Of a stretch of 64,000 bases of DNA, positions 1 through 8,634 are shown in pieces. The stretch is from Bradyrhizobium diazoefficiens. Its GTDB lineage: Bacteria > Pseudomonadota > Alphaproteobacteria > Rhizobiales > Xanthobacteraceae. The stretch is taken from NCBI RefSeq assembly GCF_018131015.1, contig NZ_JAFCJJ010000026.1, positions 22,791 to 86,790 on the forward strand, in the 5' to 3' direction. The translations under genes were made by a program, and so were the position numbers. Positions within the stretch are counted from its first letter, which is position 1. The number at the start of each line of letters is the position of its first letter. Below the pieces are notes generated by a model, which was not told the origin of the DNA, did no database searches, and was given only the letters and a program-made list of their open reading frames with translations.

Positions 1-79
1 GGGTCAGCAAGGGCGGCATCCGTTGAACGATGAAAGTGGCCGGGACCATGCAGCCGCCATCGTGGTGAAACGATGACGG

Positions 80-343
80 CTATCGTCCCCGCCCCGACAG
101 CCGCAGCACGAACACCAGCACCTCCGCGACGGCCTTGTAGAGATCCGGCGGGATTTCGTCGCCGAGCTCGACCCTGGACAGGGCGCCTGCCAGGATCTCG
201 TTCTCCTCGATCGGAATGTCATGGGCTTTGGCGATCTCGACGATCTTCTCGCCGATCGTGCCCTTGCCCTTGGCGACGACCACCGGCGCGCCGCTGCCCT
301 TCTCGTAATGCAGCGCGATCGCGAGCTTGCTCTCTTCGCTCAT
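80..343 (-). CDS. FlhB-like cytoplasmic-tail protein (type III export switch family, tail only)
   Basis: This 87-residue protein matches only the globular C-terminal cytoplasmic half of the FlhB/YscU export-switch family. The conserved run APVVVAKGKGTIGEKIVEIA (about residues 19-38) is followed by IPIEEN and by EIPPDLYKAVAEVLVFVL. The four N-terminal membrane helices of FlhB are absent, and so is the NPTH self-cleavage motif; the protein begins just after the point where NPTH would sit. It overlaps the 3' end of the FliK-like gene by 4 bp (ATGA), so the two are probably translationally coupled. In flagellar export FlhB and FliK act together to switch substrate class, so the pairing makes sense. 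The exact role of this soluble tail-only form is inferred. Confidence 0.85.
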   Translation of the reverse strand: MSEESKLAIALHYEKGSGAPVVVAKGKGTIGEKIVEIAKAHDIPIEENEILAGALSRVELGDEIPPDLYKAVAEVLVFVLRLSGRGR

Positions 344-1965
344 GTGGCGCGATCCAGGAAGTGGCCGGCGCGGGCCGGTGCGGGCTGCGGCGGCGTGCCG
401 TCGCGCACCAGGATGTCGCCGGGCTTGAGCTCGGCCCTGGCCAGGGCCTGGTTGAGCTCACCGATCCCGTCGCGGAGCCGCTCGGCCGTCGCCGGGCGCT
501 CCGCCCACATCCGCACAGACGTCTTGCCGCCGCTCAGCGTGACCAGCGCATGCACGGGGCCGGCCGGCTCGACATTGAGCGAGAAGCGCGCGCGCCAGGC
601 GCGCTTGGCGGGATCGGCCGGATCATCGCCGCCGTCGCGCGAAATCTCGAACTGCGCCATCGCCGTGCCCTGCGGAGTTGCAAACGGAATTTCGAAATTC
701 CACTGCGGCATGGTCGGGTCGATGCGGTGACCGCCGGCGTCGACGCGATCGGGGAGCGAGGCGATCTGGAGCAAGGTCTGGCGGGCGATAGCGGCATCGG
801 TGTCGTCGCGCAGGCGATGCACGGTCGCGGAGAGCGGCATATCCGGCGCGAGCGATGGCGAGGCGATCGACTGCGGCGCCGGCAGCGCACCACGGAACGG
901 CGGCGGCGCGGTGCGTGCGGCGGCTTCGAAGAGGTGGCTATCCGGCATGGCCTTGCTCGCACCCGGCGAATTGCCGGTCATGCGCGGCAGGTTTTGGCTG
1001 ACCTCCTGCAGCAGGCTCGCGGCAAGGCCGGCGGACATGGTTTTCGGCATCGCAGCCTGGGGCGCACGGCCTTCGATGTCAGCCAACACGACGACCGCGG
1101 TATTGGCGCTGCGCGGTATTTGCAGCGGCTGGGCGATGTCCGGTTCGGCCGGGGGCGGTGCGACCTGCAACGCCGCGCCCGCGGTCCGAACCGGCGCGGC
1201 GACGGCCGGCTGCGGTGTTGCGGTGGGGCTCGAAGGAGGCGCAGCGGCCGGTGCCGGCGCCTGTGGCGCGGTCTCCAGCGTCGCCAAGGTCTGGCGCAGC
1301 ACCAGCAGCGCCGCCTTCAGGTCCGGCATCGTGCCCGCGGACGGTATCGTGCCCGCGGCGAGCGAAGCCTCGAGGAACAGGCCGGACTTCTGGACGGCGG
1401 ACTTGATGTCGCCGCCGTCGAGCCCGGTGTCGAGCGGTGTCTGCTGCGCCAGCACGTCCAGCACGGCCTGCTTCAGTCCCACCGGCAGATCGCTGCCGGT
1501 GACGACCGAAGCGAGGTTGGCGAACAATGGCGCCTGGCTGCCTTGCCGGGTCACGGCCTCGGCCGAGGCCATTTGGACAGCGACCTGCTCCACGGGCGTC
1601 AGTGTGTTGCGCGCCACGCTTGCGGACGGCGCGAGCGGCGGGCTCTCCACCAGAGCGGCCGCGCGCGGCGTCAGCGTGACCTGATCGGGGGCCGCCTCGC
1701 CTGCCCCGTTGACCACGGCAAGCCGGATGGTGCCGTCGTTCTGCGAGACCGCGAGCTGCAGGTTCTGGCCCGGCGACAGCGCCACCTCCGACATCACGTC
1801 GAGCGACAGGTTGGCGATCGCAATCCGCACCAGATTGTCGGCGAGCACGCTGACGACCCTGGCATCGACCACGCTGCCGGCCTGCAGCACGAGATCGGGC
1901 GTCGCCGCGTCAGCGATGGGGCTGGCGGCACTGACGGGGACGATAGAGCTTATCGGCGTCGGCAT
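340..1965 (-). CDS. FliK-like flagellar hook-length control protein
   Basis: This is a 541-residue protein with a long, low-complexity Ala/Pro/Gln-rich middle (roughly residues 200-330) and a folded C-terminal region around residues 410-520. That region contains WNFEIPFATPQG, a Flg_hook-type beta domain and the helix LRDGIGELNQALARAELKPG. This layout of a disordered ruler followed by a C-terminal FlhB-binding domain is typical of FliK. FliK is secreted during hook assembly and makes FlhB change export specificity. The downstream partner is the FlhB-tail gene, overlapping by 4 bp. No other flagellar gene is visible in the window, so it may belong to an isolated pair. The assignment rests on architecture and the C-terminal pattern, because the middle is poorly conserved. 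Confidence 0.75.
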   Translation of the reverse strand: MPTPISSIVPVSAASPIADAATPDLVLQAGSVVDARVVSVLADNLVRIAIANLSLDVMSEVALSPGQNLQLAVSQNDGTIRLAVVNGAGEAAPDQVTLTPRAAALVESPPLAPSASVARNTLTPVEQVAVQMASAEAVTRQGSQAPLFANLASVVTGSDLPVGLKQAVLDVLAQQTPLDTGLDGGDIKSAVQKSGLFLEASLAAGTIPSAGTMPDLKAALLVLRQTLATLETAPQAPAPAAAPPSSPTATPQPAVAAPVRTAGAALQVAPPPAEPDIAQPLQIPRSANTAVVVLADIEGRAPQAAMPKTMSAGLAASLLQEVSQNLPRMTGNSPGASKAMPDSHLFEAAARTAPPPFRGALPAPQSIASPSLAPDMPLSATVHRLRDDTDAAIARQTLLQIASLPDRVDAGGHRIDPTMPQWNFEIPFATPQGTAMAQFEISRDGGDDPADPAKRAWRARFSLNVEPAGPVHALVTLSGGKTSVRMWAERPATAERLRDGIGELNQALARAELKPGDILVRDGTPPQPAPARAGHFLDRAT

Positions 1966-2020
1966 CTCAAGGGGTCCGGGAAACGCAGGCCAACCCTAGG
2001 CCGCCGTCGTAAACCCCTCG

Positions 2021-2815
2021 TTAAGGACCTTCGGCCACGGGCGCCTTCACGGCCGCCAGCACCGCTACGGCAGCCTCGAAATCCCGCAAGCGGGCGGCGC
2101 GGCGGGCCGCCGCCTCCTCGTCCACGCCCCATTGGTCGGTGTTCCAGTCCTCATCGACATGAGCGGCCGCCCAGACCTGATCGGCATCGCGCATGCCATG
2201 GGCCAGCGCCAGCGCCAGCAGGGCCGAGCCGGTCAGGGTCGCCACCACGTGGAGGGCGGCGACCGACCAGGCATCCCCCGGCAGCGCGGCACGCGCGGCC
2301 GCGACCGCCTCGTCCGGCTGCTTCACGGGCATGATGCCCTCGGACAGGATGAAATGGGCGCCCAGTGTCTCCGCGGCCCAGAACAGCACGGGGTCCCAGT
2401 GTGCCGCCTCGCGCGCGACCAGCCCCTCAGGGTGGCCGGCGCGATAGAACAGCAGATCTGACCCGAAATATTTCGCCAGATCCTCGCTGACGAGCTCGAC
2501 GCGATCGACGACGCCCTCGACCACGCTATTGGCGATCCGCGTCAGCGGCATGGTCACGGGGTCGATCGTCTCGACCTGGGCCGCCCATTCGCCGGCGACC
2601 GCTTCGGCCAGCGCGCGCGAGGGGATGACCACCTGGCGGCTGGAGGGCGTCCGGATCGGCCTGCCGTCGAGCGTGATGGCGAAGCCGCCGTCGGCGGCTG
2701 TGATCCCGGTCTCCTTGTAGAAGCGCTTGCGCTGCGGCGTCCGCGCGGACTGGCGGGCCGATTCCTGCGGATCGAGCGGGGACTGCCCCGCGGCTTCTTC
2801 GAACAATTCGCGCAT
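2021..2815 (-). CDS. ATP12-family F1-ATPase assembly chaperone
   Basis: This 264-residue protein belongs to the ATP12 family, which binds the alpha subunit of F1-ATPase during assembly in mitochondria and alphaproteobacteria. Recognisable stretches are KRFYKETGITAADGGFAI and LDGRPIRTPSSR near residues 30-60, then AEAVAGEWAAQ, MPLTRIANSVVEGV, and a C-terminal helical part with WDPVLFW and DEDWNTDQWG. Length and motif order fit the family. It lies 55 bp from the FliK-like gene and is divergent from the small secreted-protein gene, so it probably has its own promoter in the 76-bp gap. Cytoplasmic, no signal peptide. Confidence 0.88.
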   Translation of the reverse strand: MRELFEEAAGQSPLDPQESARQSARTPQRKRFYKETGITAADGGFAITLDGRPIRTPSSRQVVIPSRALAEAVAGEWAAQVETIDPVTMPLTRIANSVVEGVVDRVELVSEDLAKYFGSDLLFYRAGHPEGLVAREAAHWDPVLFWAAETLGAHFILSEGIMPVKQPDEAVAAARAALPGDAWSVAALHVVATLTGSALLALALAHGMRDADQVWAAAHVDEDWNTDQWGVDEEAAARRAARLRDFEAAVAVLAAVKAPVAEGP

Positions 2816-2891
2816 GTGAGTTTTTGGTTCCGGTCACTTTGGGCTAGGCTTTTAAGATAAGACCTGTGGCCGATAAAGCGAGCGGCGGGCA

Positions 2892-3338
2892 ATGAGGGAA
2901 CTTGCGGGCATCGTGGCCCTGTTCGCCGGGCTTTGGCCGGCCGCGGCGGACGCCGGCTTTCGCACCCCGGAATCGCTCGTGCGGAACGTCTATGCCTATT
3001 ATGGCCGGGGTGCGCCCGAACTGTCCAAGGGCCTGCCGCGAGATGCGGCGACCGCCCGCCAGTTCTTCGATCCGTCCTTGCGCAAGGCGTGGTCCGCGCC
3101 ACGGACCGAGCCCTATGATTTCCTGGTGCAGAGCCCGAACTGGAAGCTCGGCCCGGTCGCGATCGCCATCCTGCGCAAGCAATACGATCAGACCTATGTC
3201 GCGGCGAATTTCGACAATCACGGCCGGCCGGTCACGCTGAACTTCATCCCGGTCAAGGGTCCCGAGGGCTGGGTGATCACGGACATCGAAAGCCCGCATG
3301 ACTCCTTGCGGATGTTTCTCGAGCAGTTCCGGAATTGA
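2892..3338 (+). CDS. Small secreted protein, DUF3828-like
   Basis: The 148-residue product starts with a signal peptide of about 21 residues ending in PAAADA, so the mature protein is probably periplasmic. The mature part begins TPESLVRNVYAYYGRG and includes FFDPSLRKAW and GPEGWVITDIES. This pattern of a short helix-rich start, FDPSLR and a closing beta segment with GW(V)I resembles DUF3828-type and NTF2-like secreted proteins. No catalytic residue is evident. It converges on the NTPase gene with only 14 bp between the two stop codons and is divergent from the ATP12 gene. The function is unknown and the family name is tentative. Confidence 0.75.
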   Translation: MRELAGIVALFAGLWPAAADAGFRTPESLVRNVYAYYGRGAPELSKGLPRDAATARQFFDPSLRKAWSAPRTEPYDFLVQSPNWKLGPVAIAILRKQYDQTYVAANFDNHGRPVTLNFIPVKGPEGWVITDIESPHDSLRMFLEQFRN

Positions 3339-3352
3339 GGGGCGCCGCGCGC

Positions 3353-6300
3353 TTACGCCGCGAATTTGCCCAATCGCTGCAGGACGCGCTCCGCCAGCCG
3401 TATGCGATCCTGCCCCTCCAGCAGGAACGCCTTCGACCCGTCCGGACGAGGCCGATCTCCGAGCTCATCCATCACCGCCTGCACGACCCTTGCCGCGTCG
3501 TCGCCTCTGAGGTCGGAATTTGCGGCTGCATAGAGCGCGCGGTTCTGTTCGAAGGCGCTGCGCGATCCGCGGATGCCCTCCTCGAGCACGTCGGCAAGAA
3601 CGAGTTGCGGCTGGCCGATCATGAGCCCAAGTGCGAATAGCCGGCTGCCCGCCTCGCCCCGCTCCCAGGCACGCCGCACCTCGGCCGGCGTCCACGGCCG
3701 TCTCTTGGCAAGTTCGATCGGCGCCAGCATCAAGCTCGTCATGAGCCGGGTACGCGCCTTTCCCCGCCGCATGTTCGCGCGCAGGGAGGCATATTCGTCG
3801 ACGAACAGCTCAAGCTGCCAGGCCGCATCGACGTCCCACACGCGCTGATCCAGCGCCGCAGCCTGCGCGCCGCGACCGGCCTTGTGGAATATCAGCGTGC
3901 CGACCGGCAGCAGCCGCTCGACCTCGCCACGGCCTGCCCGGCAGGCGAAGATCAGCGCGCTCATCCACGCTTCGAGCGCGCCGTCCATGGTGGGATGACG
4001 TGCCGCTACGGCGCCGAGCGCGCGCGCCTTGAAAATCGGGATACTGATCTTGTCTGCCAGCGCGGATGCCTTGGCGAGATGGTCACTCTGGACGGCGCTC
4101 TCGACCTCGTACAACAGCGATTGTTCCGCAACCGGCGTGCGGCTCGTCGTCATGGCCCGCCGCGCCGTCTTATGGCCGAGATTGTTCCGTATGCCCGTGG
4201 GCTCGCTGCTGGCATCAGTGCGCGGATCCATCACCGGGCTAAGCCGGTCGCTGTTGGCCATCGCCGTTTCCGCCGCCGCGATCGCCTTGTCATGGGCACC
4301 GAGCGTCCACAAAGCCCGGACCAGACGCGCCCTGGTGCGCTGGTCGCTTTCCGACAAGGTCGAGAGCATTTTCTCGACCCTGTCGGAAAGCCCATCGACC
4401 ACGACCCGATCGCCGTCATCGGCAACAATTCCGGTAACGCGCACGATCGCCTTGCTCTGTTCGACCGGATCGTACACACGGTCAAGTGTCGTCATCATCT
4501 CCGTGTGCCGGCCGGACAGGGCAAGTGCCCATGCAAGCCGTTTGATGCTGTCCGGTTCGCCACCGGCCGCAACTCCTCCTAGAGACTCGAGCAGTCGCGT
4601 CAGTTCGGCCGTCAGCCCGGCATCTGCAAGCGCCAATGCCAGATTGCCGATCCGGACCGGGCCCGGCTGCCCCGGCACGAATTCGGCAGCTTTCGCTTTG
4701 AGAAAGTCGATGCAACCGGAAACGGAAGCCGCCTGAAGGACCTGGTTGCGGAACCAGCCAGAACCCTCGATATGCCTGGCCAGATCGGCGCGCACCTTGG
4801 CGAGCCCGCCCTCCCAGTTCACTTCGCGCGCGGCCATTGCGGCCCAGAACAGCCCGTTCGCGCTGTCCCACTCGTCGTTCGCGATCACGGCGAGCATCGC
4901 CTCCTCCGCGCACGCGCGCGCATGCTCCGTCAGGCCGGCCGCCATGGCAGCTTCCGCCACCCAGCACCAGGCCATCGGCAGATGATCGACATGCATCGAT
5001 TGCAGCGCCCGCTCGACCTCCTCGGCGCAGCGGCGGGCCGCCTCGAGATTGCGGTTCAACCCGTTGATCTTTGCAAGGCCGCGATAGGCCAGCATGCGGT
5101 CGGCAACGATCGTCACATTCGCCGCCAGCGCTTCCGCGCGGCGATGCTGACCGCTGAGCGCGAGCACCTCGATGACCGGCGGCAGCGCCTGAACCATGCC
5201 CCGGCTGTATTGATGGCACAGCGGAACGAGATCGCCCAGTCGACCATGCTGGGCAAACAGTGCCGCGCCCGCGTTCACATCGTGGATCGGCGCCAGCGAG
5301 TCCCCGGTATCCATGCGGCGCTGACGAGCCCAGACGGGGTCAAGCAAGATCGCACTAAGCTCATCGAGCATGAAGGCCCGGCTCAGAAACGCGGGCAGAT
5401 AGCTGCGGACGTAGCGCGGGACCTCCTGCCACGGCCGGTCGGCTCTGATCTCCATGAGGGCCTTTGCCGTGGCGGCCGGTCCGGCGACCGGCGCGGGAGT
5501 GGTCGCCCGCAGATTCTCGGCGAGCGCTTCGTGAAACAGGCGATAGACCGGTTCACCGGCATCGCTGGACTCGACGACGAGGTCGCCGGCGCCGTCGAGC
5601 ACCGACTTGATGGCCTGATCGTCGATATCCGCTCTCGGCGCGAGGGCGAGCGCGGACGCAAGCTTCGGCCAGATCGTGCCCCATGGCAGACCCGGCCCGA
5701 GCGCCCACGCAAGGGGACGAAGCACATCACGGATACGCTCGGGATCGGGCAGCCGGTCGAGATAGGCGCTCAACGCCTCACCGACTTCGGCAGGCAGATC
5801 ATAGACGCCGTCAGCCCTCGGCTGCGCGGTTCGCGCGGCAATGGAGGCAACCAGAAACGAGTCGCGCGCTTTCGCGACGATCGCATTCGCGAGCTCGTCG
5901 ATCAGCTGGTCCGCAGTCTTGTCCAGGACCGCCCTGCCCGGGTCCAGCTCACGCGCCCTCAGCCGCGCTTTGACATAACCGAGCATGTCGGCCTTGCGCG
6001 TCGGAGCAAGATCGAGATCCAGCAATTCGCGGTTTGGCACGGCGAGCGCATCGACCAGGTCCCCTCCCTCGCCGCCGACCGCATGACGGCGGGTTGCGAC
6101 CATGAGGCGCATCCGCGAACTCTGCACGAGCGGCACGAGGATCTCGCGCGCAATCGGCTCGGCCTCACCCGGGGCCGCTTCGTCGAGCGCATCGACGGCG
6201 ACGGTCCTGCCCATGGACTGCGCCTTCGCCAGATTGATCAGGGCTTCGGCGGTGACTGCCGTTCCGTCCATGATGCGAGCGAACTCGCGGATAATCTGGC

Positions 6301-6499
6301 GACGCGTCTTGCCGTGGCACCAGATCGCGCCATCGAGCACGTTGGGCGGCGGAACGGTTGCCGGCGGGAGTTTTGCGATCTCGGCGTCCGGCAAGAGATT
6401 CGGCTGCGAGAGCACCGCGATGCGGCTCAAGAGCGCGGACTTTCCCGAACCGGGCGAACCGGTAATCACGAACATGGGGCTGGCGAAGTGTTCGTCCAT
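3353..6499 (-). CDS. STAND-type P-loop NTPase with C-terminal helical repeats (downstream half of a caspase-NTPase unit)
   Basis: This is a 1048-residue protein. A Walker A motif, GSPGSGKS, lies at residues 14-21. A Walker B with the STAND-type acidic pair, VAVDALDEA, is at about 100-108, and a sensor-like ATRR at 135-138. A winged-helix-like stretch ends in YRLFHEALAE near residue 320. The remaining 700 residues are alternating Ala-rich helices that read like degenerate TPR repeats, for example RRAEALAANVTIVADRMLAY. Such proteins act as signal-gated oligomerisation hubs for attached effectors. The ATG has no good Shine-Dalgarno site. It lies 9 bp beyond the caspase stop codon and in the same frame, so this may be the second half of one interrupted gene. 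The trigger is unknown. Confidence 0.85.
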   Translation of the reverse strand: MDEHFASPMFVITGSPGSGKSALLSRIAVLSQPNLLPDAEIAKLPPATVPPPNVLDGAIWCHGKTRRQIIREFARIMDGTAVTAEALINLAKAQSMGRTVAVDALDEAAPGEAEPIAREILVPLVQSSRMRLMVATRRHAVGGEGGDLVDALAVPNRELLDLDLAPTRKADMLGYVKARLRARELDPGRAVLDKTADQLIDELANAIVAKARDSFLVASIAARTAQPRADGVYDLPAEVGEALSAYLDRLPDPERIRDVLRPLAWALGPGLPWGTIWPKLASALALAPRADIDDQAIKSVLDGAGDLVVESSDAGEPVYRLFHEALAENLRATTPAPVAGPAATAKALMEIRADRPWQEVPRYVRSYLPAFLSRAFMLDELSAILLDPVWARQRRMDTGDSLAPIHDVNAGAALFAQHGRLGDLVPLCHQYSRGMVQALPPVIEVLALSGQHRRAEALAANVTIVADRMLAYRGLAKINGLNRNLEAARRCAEEVERALQSMHVDHLPMAWCWVAEAAMAAGLTEHARACAEEAMLAVIANDEWDSANGLFWAAMAAREVNWEGGLAKVRADLARHIEGSGWFRNQVLQAASVSGCIDFLKAKAAEFVPGQPGPVRIGNLALALADAGLTAELTRLLESLGGVAAGGEPDSIKRLAWALALSGRHTEMMTTLDRVYDPVEQSKAIVRVTGIVADDGDRVVVDGLSDRVEKMLSTLSESDQRTRARLVRALWTLGAHDKAIAAAETAMANSDRLSPVMDPRTDASSEPTGIRNNLGHKTARRAMTTSRTPVAEQSLLYEVESAVQSDHLAKASALADKISIPIFKARALGAVAARHPTMDGALEAWMSALIFACRAGRGEVERLLPVGTLIFHKAGRGAQAAALDQRVWDVDAAWQLELFVDEYASLRANMRRGKARTRLMTSLMLAPIELAKRRPWTPAEVRRAWERGEAGSRLFALGLMIGQPQLVLADVLEEGIRGSRSAFEQNRALYAAANSDLRGDDAARVVQAVMDELGDRPRPDGSKAFLLEGQDRIRLAERVLQRLGKFAA

Positions 6500-6511
6500 G
6501 ACCGCGGCTCA
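6500..6511 (-). other. In-frame TGA between the caspase and NTPase reading frames
   Basis: The caspase frame ends ...AWLNRRR-TGA. The next three codons read Ala-Ala-Val, and then the NTPase ATG follows in the same frame. No base is gained or lost, so a single sense codon in place of TGA would give one protein of about 1364 residues. The point lies in the linker just before the P-loop, as expected for a domain boundary. It could be a real gene fission, a recent nonsense mutation, a recoded stop or a base-call error. Confidence 0.9.
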
Positions 6512-7447
6512 TCGACGCCTGTTCAGCCAGGCACACGCTTGCATCAATTCGTCCGTCCTGCCGGTGAAGAAGGAGCCGCTCTCGCTACGCGACACGCCGC
6601 GCGAGGCGGGATCGAAATGCACGGCGAACTCCTCGTCTTCGAACAGCCCGACGCAGCGCCGCCGTCCGACGTTCGGATTCGGGATCAGTTGAATCAACCC
6701 GTTCGACCATTGCGACGACACGACCCTCTGGGCCTTGCCGCGCAGCTCCTCGTTGAGGCCCTGGACGAGCTGATCCACGTTGATCCAGGGGTTCACCGAG
6801 CCGGTCCATACCTCGTTCGTCACGGTGCGAAGAAACGCCTCGACAAAACAACCGTCGCGGGCGGGCGCGAGACCATAGGTGCTGGCGATGATCGCTTGCG
6901 AGAATTGCCGGTACGGATCCCGGGAGTTCTCGTCGTCGATCGCAGCCTGTGTCGCATTGCTGATGTCCCTGGCGATGGTCCCGGCGACGCATGCGTCGAC
7001 GAGGACGAGAACGTTGTGCGGTTTGCTGGACCCCAGCATGGTCCCAAGCTCTTCCGCCCGGACGGCGCGCCCGGCAATCCTCAATTTCGGGGTATCCCGG
7101 CCGAACAGATACGAGGCTCCCCCCACTTTCTCGCCATGACACGCGATGTAAATGACGACGACATCGTGAGGTTCGCGCTCACTGAGAAACTCGTTCAACC
7201 TCGTCGAGATCTCAGCCCAGGTGGGATTGCACGCCAGCTCCTGCAGGCCGGCCTCGTGGCTCACCCGGCAGTCGCGGACGAACCAGCCGGACATGCGCGC
7301 CACGTCTTCCAGCGCCTTGTTGAGGTTGAGCTCCGGATCATCATACTCGCCGACGCCGATGCCGATGAACCACCGCTGCCCGGCGGCCGCGACAGCATCT
7401 GCCGCTTCGGCCTTTTCACCGATGAGCACCTGTTCAGGCAAGCCCAT
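6509..7447 (-). CDS. Caspase-like cysteine protease (peptidase C14/metacaspase-type)
   Basis: The 312-residue product has the caspase/gingipain fold signature. It starts with WFIGIGVGEYDD, has the catalytic His in VVVIYIACHGE (His104, counted from this start) and the catalytic Cys in VLVLVDACVAG (Cys153). The C-terminal segment SGSFFTGRTDELMQACAWL looks like the linker that normally leads into a STAND NTPase, and the reading frame continues past the TGA into one. I chose the ATG at 7447 because GAGG lies 9 bases before it; a GTG at 7462 is the alternative. It overlaps the hydrolase gene by 14 bp, which indicates coupling. The protease is probably an effector activated by the NTPase. The substrate is unknown. 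Confidence 0.88.
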   Translation of the reverse strand: MGLPEQVLIGEKAEAADAVAAAGQRWFIGIGVGEYDDPELNLNKALEDVARMSGWFVRDCRVSHEAGLQELACNPTWAEISTRLNEFLSEREPHDVVVIYIACHGEKVGGASYLFGRDTPKLRIAGRAVRAEELGTMLGSSKPHNVLVLVDACVAGTIARDISNATQAAIDDENSRDPYRQFSQAIIASTYGLAPARDGCFVEAFLRTVTNEVWTGSVNPWINVDQLVQGLNEELRGKAQRVVSSQWSNGLIQLIPNPNVGRRRCVGLFEDEEFAVHFDPASRGVSRSESGSFFTGRTDELMQACAWLNRRR

Positions 7448-8288
7448 GCAAGATTGCCTCACCTGTTTCGCGGGCGGTCAAGTACGGCCTCACGTCATGC
7501 GCGGTCGCGCCGTTGTGAATTCTCAAATCCACCAGCTCGGCGCCGAACAGCGGGCCGAGCTTCTTGGTCAGTGCTACGACATCACCATCGTCCGAAATAT
7601 TCACCCACCGCTTGAGACCGGGCGGCCACTTTCCCTTTGCGTCCACGGGCGCAGGTTGCAGCCGGTCGAAGATGAGATTCGGTATCCCGAGCGGCGAACC
7701 GAGCGTGATCAGCGTCGCGACGTTTTTCCAGCGCTCGCTTCCTCCGTAAGCATGAAGAGCCTCATAGGTGACGACCGTTCCGAGCGAGTGCGCGACCAGA
7801 ACGCGCGTATCCGGAGTGACGAGGGAATCGATGGATTGCCGTGCCCGCATCCTGACGTCCGGCTCCATCAGGTAACGCATGACCTGCTTGAGGTCGCCGA
7901 TCATGACGTGATCGGCCAGCCCGGCAAAAAAGCGCGTCTGGGCAAGCTGCCGCAGCAGCGCCTGAACCGCCCTCGGGGTTGCCGCACGCAGATCACCCTG
8001 CGCGACGCGATCCGGTTCGACCCGTGCAGCCTCACCGAAGAGCGCGGCAAGCAGATCGGCCTCGTCTTTCGTGACATCGGTCGGATGAAAATGCGGCGCG
8101 GCGGCCGACCTTACCTCCCCCTCGGGACGAAAGAGGCAACCGTAAAAGGCACAAGCGAACGAGCCGTCAGCTATTGCGCCGCCTGCGAACGCGACCCCAT
8201 CGCGAAGCGCCGGCTCCCACTCCGCCCTCAGGCTCTGAGGCCCCTTGTTCTGCTGGGCAATCCCATGAATTCCGATGACCACCGCCAT
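7434..8288 (-). CDS. Alpha/beta hydrolase (lipase/esterase-like), first gene of the caspase cassette
   Basis: This is a 284-residue serine hydrolase. The oxyanion-hole motif IGIHGI lies at the extreme N-terminus, and the nucleophile elbow VLVAHSLGTVV places the catalytic Ser at residue 168. A late acid in WVNISDDGD (Asp234 or Asp236) and a His in ATAHDVRPY (His264) complete a plausible triad. The start at 8288 puts the first beta strand (MAVVIGIHG) at the N-terminus, as usual for this fold; a longer frame starting at 8420 adds an unrelated basic stretch. No signal peptide is seen. It is the first gene of a tightly overlapping set with the caspase and NTPase, so it may be a second effector or a regulator of it. 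The substrate cannot be told. Confidence 0.82.
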   Translation of the reverse strand: MAVVIGIHGIAQQNKGPQSLRAEWEPALRDGVAFAGGAIADGSFACAFYGCLFRPEGEVRSAAAPHFHPTDVTKDEADLLAALFGEAARVEPDRVAQGDLRAATPRAVQALLRQLAQTRFFAGLADHVMIGDLKQVMRYLMEPDVRMRARQSIDSLVTPDTRVLVAHSLGTVVTYEALHAYGGSERWKNVATLITLGSPLGIPNLIFDRLQPAPVDAKGKWPPGLKRWVNISDDGDVVALTKKLGPLFGAELVDLRIHNGATAHDVRPYLTARETGEAILHGLA

Positions 8289-8398
8289 ATGCGATTCCCA
8301 TCGACGTAAAAACCGGTCGGGGACTTTCGGGACCCTCCCGGGCCAACTCCAATTGCGTCGGCTGCCGCCTCGTGCGGCCAGACCCGCGATCGCAAGCA

Positions 8399-8455
8399 AA
8401 TAATTTCGTATCTCGGGCAATGGTCAACTACACCGCGATTTTCCTCCGGCGTCAA
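8399..8455 (-). promoter_or_regulatory. Two overlapping candidate promoters for the hydrolase-caspase-NTPase cassette
   Basis: Reading the minus strand, TTGACC (8427-8422) is spaced 17 bp from ATTATT (8404-8399), and TTGACG (8455-8450) is spaced 17 bp from TGTAGT (8432-8427). Either would give a leader of roughly 100-135 bases before the ATG at 8288. The 346-bp gap from 8289 to 8634 holds no other recognisable gene. The boxes are read by eye, and a start-site map would decide between them. Confidence 0.45.
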
Positions 8456-8634
8456 CCTTTGTGCGCACAATATGGCCCTATAGCCTCGGGGCGAGGCTCA
8501 CCGCCCCGTTACCGGTGCGTTTCGTTGCATCTTCCCGTCGGTACAACCGCGTGGGTAGGCGACCGGGCGCGGGCGTCTCCGCCTGCGACACGGCCCGATG
8601 CGGGTCGCTTCTGCGGCCCCCCGCTCAAATCCAG

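Noticed and set aside
73..2334. 753-codon plus-strand frame opposite the FlhB-tail, FliK and ATP12 genes
   Set aside because: Arg-rich composition and no family match, while the minus strand carries three recognisable genes.
4772..7615. 947-codon plus-strand frame across the NTPase and caspase genes
   Set aside because: No motif, Arg/His-rich, and fully antisense to genes with intact Walker and caspase motifs.
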